This document shows positions 1 through 7,534 of a stretch of DNA of 16,139 bases, piece by piece (within the stretch, counting starts at the first letter, position 1; the number at the start of each line of letters is the position of its first letter). Origin of the DNA: Pseudomonadota bacterium (GTDB lineage: Bacteria > Desulfobacterota > JADFVX01); assembly GCA_015222755.1 (NCBI GenBank), contig JADFVX010000107.1:1-16139 (forward strand), given 5' to 3'. The position numbers and the translations under genes were made by a program. The notes below the pieces were generated by a model. That model saw only the letters and a program-made list of their open reading frames with translations, did no database searches and was not told the DNA's origin.

Positions 1-1
1 G

Positions 2-364
2 GGTGGTTGCCCTCAGGGAAGCGGGATGGGCGGCCCCGGTTACAAATTTGAGAACGAATGCATGGCTGAGCTTAAACATGACAAGCCAGGCGTCCTGTCG
101 ACGGCAAATGCAGGCCCTGGAACAAATGGCAGCCAGTTTTTCATCACCCACCTGGCTACACCATGGCTTGAGGGAAACCATACGGTTTTCGGAGAGGTCG
201 TGAGTGAGGCGGAAATGGATGTAGTCAACGCTATTGTCCAGGGTGACAAGATCAACAATATAAGCATAGAGGGAGATACAAACGGACTTCTTGAAGCGAC
301 AGCTGACAGGGTCAGTGAGTGGAACAAGATCCTTGACCGGGAGTTTCCTGACCTTCAGGCATAA
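2..364 (+). CDS. Cyclophilin-type peptidyl-prolyl cis-trans isomerase, 5'-truncated by window edge
   Basis: This is the C-terminal ~120 residues of a cyclophilin-type prolyl isomerase, which catalyses cis-trans isomerisation of Xaa-Pro bonds during protein folding. The frame is open from base 2, before any start codon, reading GCPQGSGMGGPGYKFENE, so the true N-terminus lies outside the window. Family hallmarks follow: ANAGPGTNGSQFFIT, which contains the active-site Gln/Phe segment, and TPWLEGNHTVFGEV, which contains the conserved Trp that binds cyclosporin in eukaryotic relatives. The stop is TAA at 362-364. Whether the protein is cytoplasmic (PpiB-like) or exported (PpiA-like) cannot be told without the N-terminus. 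It converges with the toxin gene on the other strand. Confidence 0.95.
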   Translation, partial: GGCPQGSGMGGPGYKFENECMAELKHDKPGVLSTANAGPGTNGSQFFITHLATPWLEGNHTVFGEVVSEAEMDVVNAIVQGDKINNISIEGDTNGLLEATADRVSEWNKILDREFPDLQA

Positions 365-385
365 TCCTTATATTATATTCTAAGC

Positions 386-416
386 GCCCCGTTGCCTGCA
401 GCGGGGCTCATTTAAT
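386..416 (+). terminator. Hairpin between convergent genes, probable terminator
   Basis: GCCCCG at 386-391 pairs with CGGGGC at 402-407. The stem extends inward through TTG/CAG (one G-T wobble) to give about 9 pairs closed by a 4-base loop, CCTG. It starts 21 bases after the cyclophilin stop and is followed by TCATTTAATT, only a modest T-tract. It also lies downstream of the minus-strand toxin gene and could serve both directions. The stem is clear; efficiency as a terminator is inferred. Confidence 0.6.
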
Positions 417-442
417 TGCCACAGTCTACTCTTCCTACATTT

Positions 443-721
443 TTATTGCCGATAAACATCATCGTGGCTCCCTATATCTATAAGGACGATTTCTTTTTCC
501 GTGATTTTCAGTGTCAGTGTGATTCGGTAAGAATGGGTCAGGCTTACGGCATGAAGTCCCGCAAGAAGCCCCTTTAGAGGGTGGATTCTAAGAGATGGCT
601 GTGACGGGTCGGCTTCCAGATTGCGCAAGACATCTGCAAGGCGTTCTTTTAAGTCGGGATGGCTCTTGATAAACTTCTTTGCCGCCCTAGTGAAGTACTG
701 CGTCCAGACCAGCTTGTACAT
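443..721 (-). CDS. RelE/ParE-superfamily toxin of a type II toxin-antitoxin pair
   Basis: This 92-residue basic protein fits the size and pattern of RelE/StbE-type toxins, which in characterised members cleave mRNA on the ribosome. An N-terminal helical pair (residues 8-37) precedes a beta-sheet. The core is RIHPLKG (45-51), then LHAVSLTHSYRI (56-67) and a C-terminal IGSHDDVYR (83-91); the GSHDDVY-like ending is typical of the family. The ATG at 721 overlaps the last base of the upstream antitoxin stop (TAATG), implying translational coupling. A ParE-like (gyrase) activity cannot be excluded from sequence alone. It is the last gene of its minus-strand unit before the hairpin at 386-407. Confidence 0.85.
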   Translation of the reverse strand: MYKLVWTQYFTRAAKKFIKSHPDLKERLADVLRNLEADPSQPSLRIHPLKGLLAGLHAVSLTHSYRITLTLKITEKEIVLIDIGSHDDVYRQ

Positions 722-984
722 TATTTATTCAAACCCAACTCTCCGATAAGATCTTCGGCACTCCCCTTTTCTATTCGCCCCGCCTTATAATCGGCCAGAG
801 ATTCCCTCACACCTATTATATGGGCCTCCTCTTCAGCCTCAACAAGTTCCCGGTAACGGTCTTCCGACAATACGACATATTTCGGTTCATTATTCTTGAT
901 CACATGAACAGGCCCTTCCCGAAGCTTTTCGTCGATGGCTGATATTCCACGCCGTTTGATCTCCTGTGCAGCAACAGTATTCAT
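721..984 (-). CDS. Phd/YefM-type antitoxin
   Basis: This 87-residue acidic protein precedes and overlaps the toxin gene by one base, the usual antitoxin-first order. Residues 4-47 (VAAQEIKRRGISAIDEKL..., VIKNNEPKYVVLSEDRYREL) match the Phd/YefM fold, the DNA-binding half of such antitoxins. The C-terminal part (EAEEEAHIIGVRESLADY and on to GLNK) would be the disordered toxin-binding tail. A strong ribosome binding site, AAAGGAG at 992-998 (minus strand), lies 7 bases before the ATG. Antitoxins of this family normally autorepress the operon together with the toxin, so the promoter just upstream is the expected target; no operator palindrome was resolved by eye. Confidence 0.85.
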   Translation of the reverse strand: MNTVAAQEIKRRGISAIDEKLREGPVHVIKNNEPKYVVLSEDRYRELVEAEEEAHIIGVRESLADYKAGRIEKGSAEDLIGELGLNK

Positions 985-1023
985 GTCTATACTCCTTTCG
1001 ATACCTTATTTAGTGCTTGTTTA

Positions 1024-1052
1024 AGTATAGTGTTTGTCTGAATTGATTGCAA
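1024..1052 (-). promoter_or_regulatory. Sigma70-type promoter of the toxin-antitoxin operon
   Basis: On the minus strand TTGCAA (1047-1052) is followed after exactly 17 bases by TATACT (1024-1029). Initiation would fall near 1017, giving a leader of about 33 bases that contains the AAAGGAG ribosome binding site. It lies between dinG and the antitoxin, so the pair can be transcribed independently of dinG. Confidence 0.7.
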
Positions 1053-1079
1053 GGGGCATTGATGCTGGGTGATCGTTTT

Positions 1080-3626
1080 TTAACCTTCCAGCTTTTTAAC
1101 TCCATCAAAAAACTGCGACATACCTTTTAGGACCTTTTCATCATTGCCTATACAGACCGTACACTCCGGCAGCGACCGGATAAATGTACTGCCGTAGCTC
1201 TTACTTGTTATCCTGCTGTCGAGTACAATAACTGAGCCTACATCTGAGCGGCTTCTGATGAGCCTGCCGAAGCCCTGACGGAACTTCAGCACTGCACGGG
1301 GAAGAAAGTAATCCATAAAGGGGTTGCCGCCACTATCCTTTATAAGTTCACTGCGAGCCTCCATAAGAGGATCATCGGGGACATCAAATGGGAGCTTGGT
1401 AATAATAACATTAACCAGTGCATCTCCGGGGACATCAACACCCTCCCAGAAGGAATCACTTCCTAAAATTACGGAGTGACTGTGGGCCTTAAATCGTTCC
1501 AGCAGCTTGTGGCGAGGCTCTTCCCCTTGCTTTAACAGCCTGTACCCGGACAATCCCTCCTTGCCCTTAAGCAAGCGATAAAATGAATTTAACAAGGCAT
1601 ATGAAGTAAAAAGCACAAAGGCCCTTCCTTCTGATATTTTGATCATCCTGGAGCTAAGCCGGGCAAGGGCCTTGGCATAATTCTTTTCCGCAGGGTAGGG
1701 CATATTTGTAAGCGCCCCTACAAAGGCCTGACGCTGAAAGTCAAAGGGAGAACTAAGCATAGTTTTTGTAAGCCGCTTGCCAAGCAGATTCAGACCAATA
1801 CGAGAACAAATATAATCAAAACGGCCTTTAACTGACATTGTTGCCGATGTCAGGACGGCGGCATCAACGACGTCATAAAGCTTTTCCTTCATAGCCTCAC
1901 CGATATCAAGTGGTGAGGAGTTAAGTCTTACAGCAATCCCTTTTTTGTCATATTTAAGGGCGACCCACTTGACAAGCGACTCGGCAGATTGAAAGAAAAA
2001 AAGATCGACAGTCTCAATAATGGCCTTAAAGCGGAAACGGTAAGCTGCCAGTTCTATCAGTTGTGCCTCAAGCTCTTTTAGAAGGGCTTCATCACGACTA
2101 TTTTCAAGTTGGTCTGAGAGAGCCTTTAACCTGCCGATAAACCTTCGGCCTTCCTCCATAAAGATAGCTGCCTGTCCCTTTATGTCATCCCACTGTTCAG
2201 ACTTGCAGGAGCTTTCTGTAAGCCTGACGCGCTGCTCCCTGGAACCTTTATCTTCCTCTACTTCATCCTGAACAAGGCAGCTGCCAACAGACTCAAAGAG
2301 CTCAGTGCTTAGACCATCTATCTTTTCAATGAGCGGCATGATCTCATCATCGATTACAGAAATGATCGAGTCTAGGGAAGGCTCCGGCAAAGACCCTTTT
2401 TTCATCAATTTGAGCTTTATAAAGGGAATAAGTCCCTTCTTCCTGGCCCGCCTGTTAACAAATCTGCCAAGCAGCAGTGAAATGCCGCGGAGGCTTACTG
2501 CAGCGCCAAAATATTCAGTAGCAATATCTTCAATATTATGGGCCTCATCAATTATCAGGCGCTTGAAGGGCGGCAGCACCGCGCCATCATCGTGTCCACC
2601 CGTGGCATCTTTTACGGCAAGATCTGCAAAGAGGAGATGATGATTTGCAACAACTATCTGGGCCGATGCCGCTTGCCTTCTAGCCATGTAAAAAAAACAA
2701 TCAGCATAGTAGTTACACTTTGCCCTGAGACATAAATCTGCCTCAGAGGAGATCTTTTCCCAGCTTGATTCTTTTGGAATAAAGTTTAGTTCCGAGCGGC
2801 TGCCCTCGCCCGTTTTATCTATCCATTCAAGAAGCGACTTCAACTCCCGGACAGAAGCATCCTCAAAGAGCTGCTCACCTTCGGCCACCAGAACCTTTGC
2901 CTTTCTCTTGCAGGCATAATTCCCACGCCCCTTTATCATTACCGCTTTAAAATCCAGGCCAAGGTTCTCGCGCAGTAGCGGGAGGTCTTTTTTTATCAGT
3001 TGCTGCTGCAGATTTATCGTATTGGTTGAAACTATAACTTTCTCCCCGTTTCTAAGGGACCATAGGATCGATGGGATAAGATAGGCGACGCTCTTGCCGA
3101 CACCCGTACCGGCCTCTATCAGGGCAATCTTCGACTCATTGAAGGCCTCAGCTACCCGTACGGCCATTTCGGACTGCTCGCTGCGCTCTTCAAAAGAGTC
3201 AAGCCCTTTCGCAAGGGAAGATCCTTCCTTGAAAAAAGACAGAATTTCATCTTTAGCCAGGCATAAGCGTTTTTTTTCTTCATGGGGAGGAACGACTACA
3301 TAGACCCTGTCAACACTGTTATTGATGATGTAAAAACCGGCGCCTATCGCGCCGCCTTGAGAGGCCACAGAGAGATCGGCGTCTGAGGGAGTCAAATCAC
3401 CGGAGGGATGGTTGTGAATAAGAATATCACCACATTCCAGGTCCCTTAGGACAGCTGGTGCAGCGAAGCTATTCCCCCGGGATATTACCCTGACAGAGTG
3501 GATTTTTCCATCAAGATAGCTGCCAAGAAAGAGGACTTCGGCCCCTTCAGCTTTAGCAATATGATCCCGGATTAAGACTAATGCCTCATCATTGAAGTAC
3601 TCAGAGAGGCTTTTAATGGAAGTCAC
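1080..3626 (-). CDS. dinG: DinG/XPD-family Fe-S DNA helicase with N-terminal RadC-like JAMM domain
   Basis: This 848-residue protein combines two modules. Residues about 1-130 form a RadC/JAB-type domain with an intact JAMM motif, H71-x-H73-x7-S81-x2-D84 in HNHPSGDLTPSDAD, and a candidate acidic partner at E29/E30. The rest is a superfamily 2 helicase of the DinG/XPD type: Walker A EAGTGVGKS (171-179), four cysteines C239, C299, C304 and C310 placed as the 4Fe-4S cluster ligands, DEAH box at 360-363, SATMS (594-598), SFWEGVDVPG (725-734) and RQGFGRLIRS (783-792). DinG enzymes unwind DNA 5' to 3' and resolve R-loops and damaged forks. The start is GTG with no clear ribosome binding site; it sits in a small ACCTG-TTTT-CAGGT hairpin. 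The gene lies 45 bases behind the cytochrome gene and is probably cotranscribed. All catalytic motifs appear intact. The role of the JAMM domain is unknown. Confidence 0.93.
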   Translation of the reverse strand: MTSIKSLSEYFNDEALVLIRDHIAKAEGAEVLFLGSYLDGKIHSVRVISRGNSFAAPAVLRDLECGDILIHNHPSGDLTPSDADLSVASQGGAIGAGFYIINNSVDRVYVVVPPHEEKKRLCLAKDEILSFFKEGSSLAKGLDSFEERSEQSEMAVRVAEAFNESKIALIEAGTGVGKSVAYLIPSILWSLRNGEKVIVSTNTINLQQQLIKKDLPLLRENLGLDFKAVMIKGRGNYACKRKAKVLVAEGEQLFEDASVRELKSLLEWIDKTGEGSRSELNFIPKESSWEKISSEADLCLRAKCNYYADCFFYMARRQAASAQIVVANHHLLFADLAVKDATGGHDDGAVLPPFKRLIIDEAHNIEDIATEYFGAAVSLRGISLLLGRFVNRRARKKGLIPFIKLKLMKKGSLPEPSLDSIISVIDDEIMPLIEKIDGLSTELFESVGSCLVQDEVEEDKGSREQRVRLTESSCKSEQWDDIKGQAAIFMEEGRRFIGRLKALSDQLENSRDEALLKELEAQLIELAAYRFRFKAIIETVDLFFFQSAESLVKWVALKYDKKGIAVRLNSSPLDIGEAMKEKLYDVVDAAVLTSATMSVKGRFDYICSRIGLNLLGKRLTKTMLSSPFDFQRQAFVGALTNMPYPAEKNYAKALARLSSRMIKISEGRAFVLFTSYALLNSFYRLLKGKEGLSGYRLLKQGEEPRHKLLERFKAHSHSVILGSDSFWEGVDVPGDALVNVIITKLPFDVPDDPLMEARSELIKDSGGNPFMDYFLPRAVLKFRQGFGRLIRSRSDVGSVIVLDSRITSKSYGSTFIRSLPECTVCIGNDEKVLKGMSQFFDGVKKLEG

Positions 3627-3671
3627 CTGTTTTCAGGTAAGAATGGAATTTAAAAAAACAGGCATAGAATA

Positions 3672-4922
3672 CTAAAATCTCTTTTCGTTCGTGCCCTTGC
3701 CGACATGGCAGGCATCGCAGATCTCAAAACCGGCTCCCAGCCTAAGACGCCTGTCGCTGTCGGCACCTTTATCGTATCCGCCCCGCAAAACACCTTTTTC
3801 GTGAGGATTGTGGCAGGTGCAGCAGAATATCTTGTTTGTGCCCGGTTCCAGAGGAAGGGCAACATTCTTCATTTTTTCGGTATGCCTCATGAAAAACATT
3901 ATTTTTTTGGGAGGGGTCACAAGATGGTCAAAATTTATCCATTTGCCTCCTGGATGAGCCCTTTCACGGTGACATCTCAGGCAAAGGTCCTTCAGTTCCT
4001 CCATTACAAACTTTACCTGGGTAATACCCTTGTCTTTTTGAGGATCTGGCTCCTCCTCATGACAATAGAGGCAGATACCATCATTAAGCTCACCTTCATC
4101 ACTTATCTGATCGTGAGGATTTAGCGTCTCATACTGTTCCTTTATATGACATTTATAACAAAGATCCGTCCTGTTTGCATATGGACCGCCTCTGAAAAAC
4201 AACTTGTCTTGTCTCTTTCTGTGGCGTTCTTTTTTCAGGCATTGGTAGCTAAGATTGTGACAGGTGGTACAGCTGATTTTTCCATCATCAGATAGATTAA
4301 AATCCATAGGCATTCTCGCCCTAACGGTATCAGACGGCGTCATACCCACTGCGTGGATGTAAGAGTCTATAGAGATAGTGCCGTGGCAATTATTGCAGAC
4401 CTTTACCAGGTCCCCCTGATATTTAAAGCTCTTGGCAGATCTTTTGGGAGATGTCTTGTGACATGCAAAACAATAACCTTCCCGCCAGTGCGGATTTATC
4501 CTTTTCACTGCCGAATACAAGCCGTAGACAGCATCGACCAGATAGAAAGGATTTTTAACCTCGGCATGTTTATCGTGGCATACTACGCAGTTCAATTTTT
4601 CCCTTGACCCAAGCTGCCCAAGTTCTCTCAGTTTAGCTTGAAGTCCTTTCCTGTCATAGGGAAAGGGGTCTACAAAATGTCCCTGTCCCTTTCCATGACA
4701 GTTATTGCACACCTTGTTAATATCGGGGGAAATAAGGCGTTTGTCTGCTCTGCCTTCCTTCGAAATGACATGACAGGAGCGACAGCCCTCACTGCCAATC
4801 CTGTGCGGATCAGATATCAGGGTGATCTTCTCTTCCACCTTTATCTCAATATCATCTGCGGCAAGCACAATGCCCGGTAAAAGCATGAATATGAGAAAAA
4901 ATAAATATTTAGCTGGTTTCAA
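3672..4922 (-). CDS. Secreted 11-haem cytochrome c
   Basis: There are eleven CXXCH haem-attachment motifs: CRSCH, CNNCH, CVVCH, CFACH, CNNCH, CTTCH, CYKCH, CLYCH, CLRCH, CCTCH and CDACH. In a protein of about 416 residues that is one haem per 38 residues. The frame is open further upstream, but a TTG at 4922 gives the best start. It lies one base after the stop of the preceding gene, has GAAGGTG upstream, and opens a clean signal peptide, MKPAKYLFFLIFMLLPGIVLA. An ATG at 4946 is the main alternative. Spacing of the motifs suggests doubled-CXXCH/cytochrome c3-like modules. Periplasmic or outer-surface electron transfer is the likely role; the redox partner is unknown. It follows a PQQ-like propeller in an apparent coupled pair, which suggests the two proteins act together. 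There is no similarity I can name to a specific characterised cytochrome. Confidence 0.92.
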   Translation of the reverse strand: MKPAKYLFFLIFMLLPGIVLAADDIEIKVEEKITLISDPHRIGSEGCRSCHVISKEGRADKRLISPDINKVCNNCHGKGQGHFVDPFPYDRKGLQAKLRELGQLGSREKLNCVVCHDKHAEVKNPFYLVDAVYGLYSAVKRINPHWREGYCFACHKTSPKRSAKSFKYQGDLVKVCNNCHGTISIDSYIHAVGMTPSDTVRARMPMDFNLSDDGKISCTTCHNLSYQCLKKERHRKRQDKLFFRGGPYANRTDLCYKCHIKEQYETLNPHDQISDEGELNDGICLYCHEEEPDPQKDKGITQVKFVMEELKDLCLRCHRERAHPGGKWINFDHLVTPPKKIMFFMRHTEKMKNVALPLEPGTNKIFCCTCHNPHEKGVLRGGYDKGADSDRRLRLGAGFEICDACHVGKGTNEKRF

Positions 4923-4923
4923 T

Positions 4924-6051
4924 TTACCTTGCACCTTCAAGAACATATAGTGAGCCGCCCATCCCGGGGACATAAAGCCTGTTATTGTAGACAGCCAGTG
5001 AGCCATGAACACCTTCGGGGAGTTCCATTGACCATTTCCTGATACCTAACTTGCTGTTTATAGCAACAAGCAAACCTTCTTCTGAGATTGCTATAATATC
5101 GTCATTAACTATCAAGGGGGTTGAGCTTAGCCTGCCTTTCATATCAAACTTCCAGATCAGCTCTCCGTTTCTTATGTTTAAAGCATAAATATATCCATCC
5201 GTGGTCCCGGCAAGGACAAAGTGGTTAAGAACAACCGGTGATGAGTAGAGCCAGTTCCCAAGCTTCTTCTTCCACAGAAGGCTTCCTTTTTTTCTGTCTA
5301 TCACATAAAGATGCTCATCGTAGGAACCTACAATAACCAGGCCTCCGGAAACTACAGGCGATGAATAAATAGCACTTTCTGCCCTGAACTTCCACTTTAT
5401 TCGCCCAGTGGGGGCATCAATGCAGTATAGAGTGGCATTTTTTGCGGCGATATATATATCATTCCCGGAGACAGCTGGAGAGGAGTATATGCCTCCATAC
5501 TTGAAATCACGAGTAGCTGTCTGCCATATTTTTTTCCCACTGCGAGCCTCAATAGAGTATATATTTTTATCGTTTGAGCCGAATATAATATTCCCCCCAT
5601 AAGCTGCGGGTGAAGAGAACACAGGCCCCCCTGTTTTAAATTTCCATTGAAGTTTTCCAGTTCTGACCTTTAAGGCATAAAAGTAGTTGTCTGCGGAGCC
5701 GAAGTATACAACACCATTTTTAACTAAAGGAGATGTTATCACCTTGCCGTCTGTGCTGTAACGCCATAAGACGGTGCCCTTTTCTGCATCGACAGCATAC
5801 AGGTTACCGTCATGAGACCCGAAGAACACAATGCCGTTAACAACAGCCGGGGATGAATAAATAGCATCATAGGCTTCAAAGGACCACTTCAGCTTCAAAG
5901 GGATAGAAATCCTGCCCTCCGCCTTTGAAGAATGGCTGCCGTCTTTCAGAAATCCAGGCCAGCCCTTCTTATGACTTTCAGAAGCAGTGGCCCCGGACGC
6001 AAGGAAAGAATACAAGAACAATATAGATAAGAGACTGTAAGTTTTCAGCAT
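4924..6051 (-). CDS. Exported PQQ-like 8-bladed beta-propeller protein
   Basis: Start chosen at 6051 (375 residues) because AAAGAGG lies 5 bases before this ATG and it opens a signal peptide (MLKTYSLLSILFLYSFLASG, then ATA|SES). The longer TTG frame from 6105 adds 18 unlikely residues. The mature protein is made of about eight repeats of the type SSPAVxxGxVxxGSxDGxLYAxxxxxGxxxWxxxx, the PQQ/BamB-like propeller pattern. Examples are SSPAVVNGIVFFGSHDGNLY, SSPVVSGGLVIVGSYDEHLY and a final GSLAVYNNRLYVPGMGGSLY. No quinoprotein dehydrogenase catalytic domain is present, so bound PQQ is not implied; a scaffold role or a BamB-like role is possible. There is no lipobox cysteine in the signal peptide, which argues against BamB itself. 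It lies directly upstream of the multihaem cytochrome. Confidence 0.9.
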   Translation of the reverse strand: MLKTYSLLSILFLYSFLASGATASESHKKGWPGFLKDGSHSSKAEGRISIPLKLKWSFEAYDAIYSSPAVVNGIVFFGSHDGNLYAVDAEKGTVLWRYSTDGKVITSPLVKNGVVYFGSADNYFYALKVRTGKLQWKFKTGGPVFSSPAAYGGNIIFGSNDKNIYSIEARSGKKIWQTATRDFKYGGIYSSPAVSGNDIYIAAKNATLYCIDAPTGRIKWKFRAESAIYSSPVVSGGLVIVGSYDEHLYVIDRKKGSLLWKKKLGNWLYSSPVVLNHFVLAGTTDGYIYALNIRNGELIWKFDMKGRLSSTPLIVNDDIIAISEEGLLVAINSKLGIRKWSMELPEGVHGSLAVYNNRLYVPGMGGSLYVLEGAR

Positions 6052-6105
6052 AAAAACCTCTTTTCTGACCTTAACTGGAAAGCATAACATCAACACACAC
6101 GCCAA

Positions 6106-6708
6106 TCAAGGGGAGCCCGAAAAATCTAAAAATCTATCCTTAAATTTTTTTACCGCCTTGCCCCTGTGGCTTATTTCATTCTTTTTGTCTGATGCAAGTT
6201 CGGCCATGGTGCATCCAAAGCCGGGAATATAAAAAAGCGGGTCATAACCGAAACCGCCTCCCCCTTTTTTGGAACTTATAATTTCACCTTCGCAGCGCCC
6301 CTCGGAAGTGATAGTACTTCCATCAGGCCTTGCAGCTGCAACGACACAGACAAAGGCAGCGCCTCTCCTTCCTTTGGGAAAACCTTTCATGGCCAAAATA
6401 AGTTTTTCATTGTTGTCATCGTCATCTGCAGCATCCCCGGCATACCTTGAGGAATAAACGCCAGGCCCGCCGTCCAGGGCATCAACAACCAGACCTGAGT
6501 CGTCGGCTATAGCGATCATTCCTGTTGCCTTCGAATACTCTGATGCCTTTTTTATGGCATTGGCCTCAAAGCTGGTGCCGTCTTCTCTAACCTCAGCAGT
6601 ATTTGGAAAATCATCAAGAGTGCGGAAGGTCAGCCCCAGGCCATCAAGAAGCGACTGGAATTCCTTTACCTTTCCCTTGTTTCGGGTAGCAAGCAGTACC
6701 TCTGTCAA
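6106..6708 (-). CDS. rdgB: XTP/dITP diphosphatase (HAM1/RdgB family)
   Basis: This 200-residue enzyme removes non-canonical purine nucleotides by hydrolysing dITP/XTP to the monophosphate and pyrophosphate, preventing their incorporation into DNA and RNA. Family motifs are all present: LLATRNKGKVKEF near the N-terminus, SFEANAIKKA (46-55), ADDSGL (68-73) with the catalytic Asp, GPGVYSSRYAG (81-91), GGFGYDPLFY (151-160) and ISHRGKA (179-185). The start is TTG at 6708, directly abutting the TAA of rph. It is the only start that gives the conserved N-terminus, so it is close to forced. The rph-rdgB pairing is a widespread gene order and supports the assignment. Confidence 0.96.
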   Translation of the reverse strand: MTEVLLATRNKGKVKEFQSLLDGLGLTFRTLDDFPNTAEVREDGTSFEANAIKKASEYSKATGMIAIADDSGLVVDALDGGPGVYSSRYAGDAADDDDNNEKLILAMKGFPKGRRGAAFVCVVAAARPDGSTITSEGRCEGEIISSKKGGGGFGYDPLFYIPGFGCTMAELASDKKNEISHRGKAVKKFKDRFLDFSGSP

Positions 6709-7425
6709 TTAGGCCCCCAGCGCCTCTTTCTGGATAGCTGTAAGCTGCGCTATCCCCGCCTCGGCAAGAGATGACATTGCTGCCATTTCTTCCCTGCTGA
6801 AAGGAGCTTCTTCTGCCGTCCCCTGAACTTCAACATACTTGCCGGAACCAGTCATGACGAAGTTCATGTCTACATCTGCACTGGAATCCTCCTCGTAGTT
6901 AAGGTCAAGGGATGGTACTCCATTAATAATACCTACACTTATCGCGGCCAGCGAGTCAGTCAGGGGAATAGATTTTATCAGGCCTTCATTTTTGAGATAG
7001 CTTAGTGCGTCGTGTAGTGCGACATAGGCACCGGTAATAGAGGCTGTCCTGGTTCCGCCGTCTGCCTGGATAACATCGCAGTCTATCCATATGGTACGCT
7101 CTCCAAGCCCTTTCAGATCTACTACGGAGCGCAGTGACCTGCCGATGAGACGCTGTATTTCGTGTGTACGACCTCCAACCTTTCCTCTTGAGGCCTCTCT
7201 GGCACCTCTCGTATGCGTTGCCCTTGGCAGCATGGAGTACTCAGCTGTAACCCAGCCTTTCCCCTTATCTCTCATGAAAGGAGGAACCTTGGCCTCCACC
7301 GTTGCTGTACAGATAACCTTTGTATCGCCCACCTCTATAAGAACGGAACCTTCCGGGTGCTTGAGATATCCTCTCGTAAGCCTTACCTTCCGCATTTCAT
7401 CCGCATTTCTTCCTTCTTTTCTCAT
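6709..7425 (-). CDS. rph: Ribonuclease PH
   Basis: This phosphorolytic 3'-5' exoribonuclease trims tRNA 3' ends and is cytoplasmic; characterised members are hexameric. The 238-residue length is normal for the family. Diagnostic segments are MRKEGRNADEMRKVRLTRGY at the N-terminus, GWVTAEYSMLPRATHTR (57-73), RTHEIQRLIGRSLR (86-99), and QADGGTRTASITGA (120-133), which contributes to the phosphate-binding active site. The start is ATG at 7425 behind a weak purine-rich AAAAGGG. It is the first gene of the minus-strand cluster and is served by a promoter about 30 bases upstream. No missing residues were noticed. Confidence 0.97.
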   Translation of the reverse strand: MRKEGRNADEMRKVRLTRGYLKHPEGSVLIEVGDTKVICTATVEAKVPPFMRDKGKGWVTAEYSMLPRATHTRGAREASRGKVGGRTHEIQRLIGRSLRSVVDLKGLGERTIWIDCDVIQADGGTRTASITGAYVALHDALSYLKNEGLIKSIPLTDSLAAISVGIINGVPSLDLNYEEDSSADVDMNFVMTGSGKYVEVQGTAEEAPFSREEMAAMSSLAEAGIAQLTAIQKEALGA

Positions 7426-7456
7426 AAGCGTTTAAACCCTTTTCTGTTTTTTTAGC

Positions 7457-7485
7457 ATCATAAGAAAAAGCACATGTAAAGTCAA
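7457..7485 (-). promoter_or_regulatory. Sigma70-type promoter for the rph-rdgB-propeller-cytochrome-dinG cluster
   Basis: On the minus strand TTGACT (7480-7485) is followed after 17 bases by TATGAT (7457-7462). Predicted initiation near 7450 gives a leader of about 25 bases before the rph ATG. It is divergent from, and about 20 bases away from, the plus-strand promoter at 7506-7534. Confidence 0.72.
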
Positions 7486-7505
7486 TGAGTAGAGCCCAAA
7501 CAAAC

Positions 7506-7534
7506 TTGTTTAAAACTTTAATCATTGGTAGAAT
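7506..7534 (+). promoter_or_regulatory. Sigma70-type promoter for the Omp85/radical-SAM/rng/alr cluster
   Basis: TTGTTT (7506-7511) is followed after 17 bases by TAGAAT (7529-7534), predicting initiation near 7541. The -10 box overlaps the first possible start codon of the downstream frame (TTG at 7525), so that start cannot be used from this promoter. Confidence 0.6.

Noticed and set aside
3705..4124. 139-codon open frame on the plus strand opposite the cytochrome gene
   Set aside because: The opposite strand encodes regular CXXCH motifs; this frame has no domain and no ribosome binding site.
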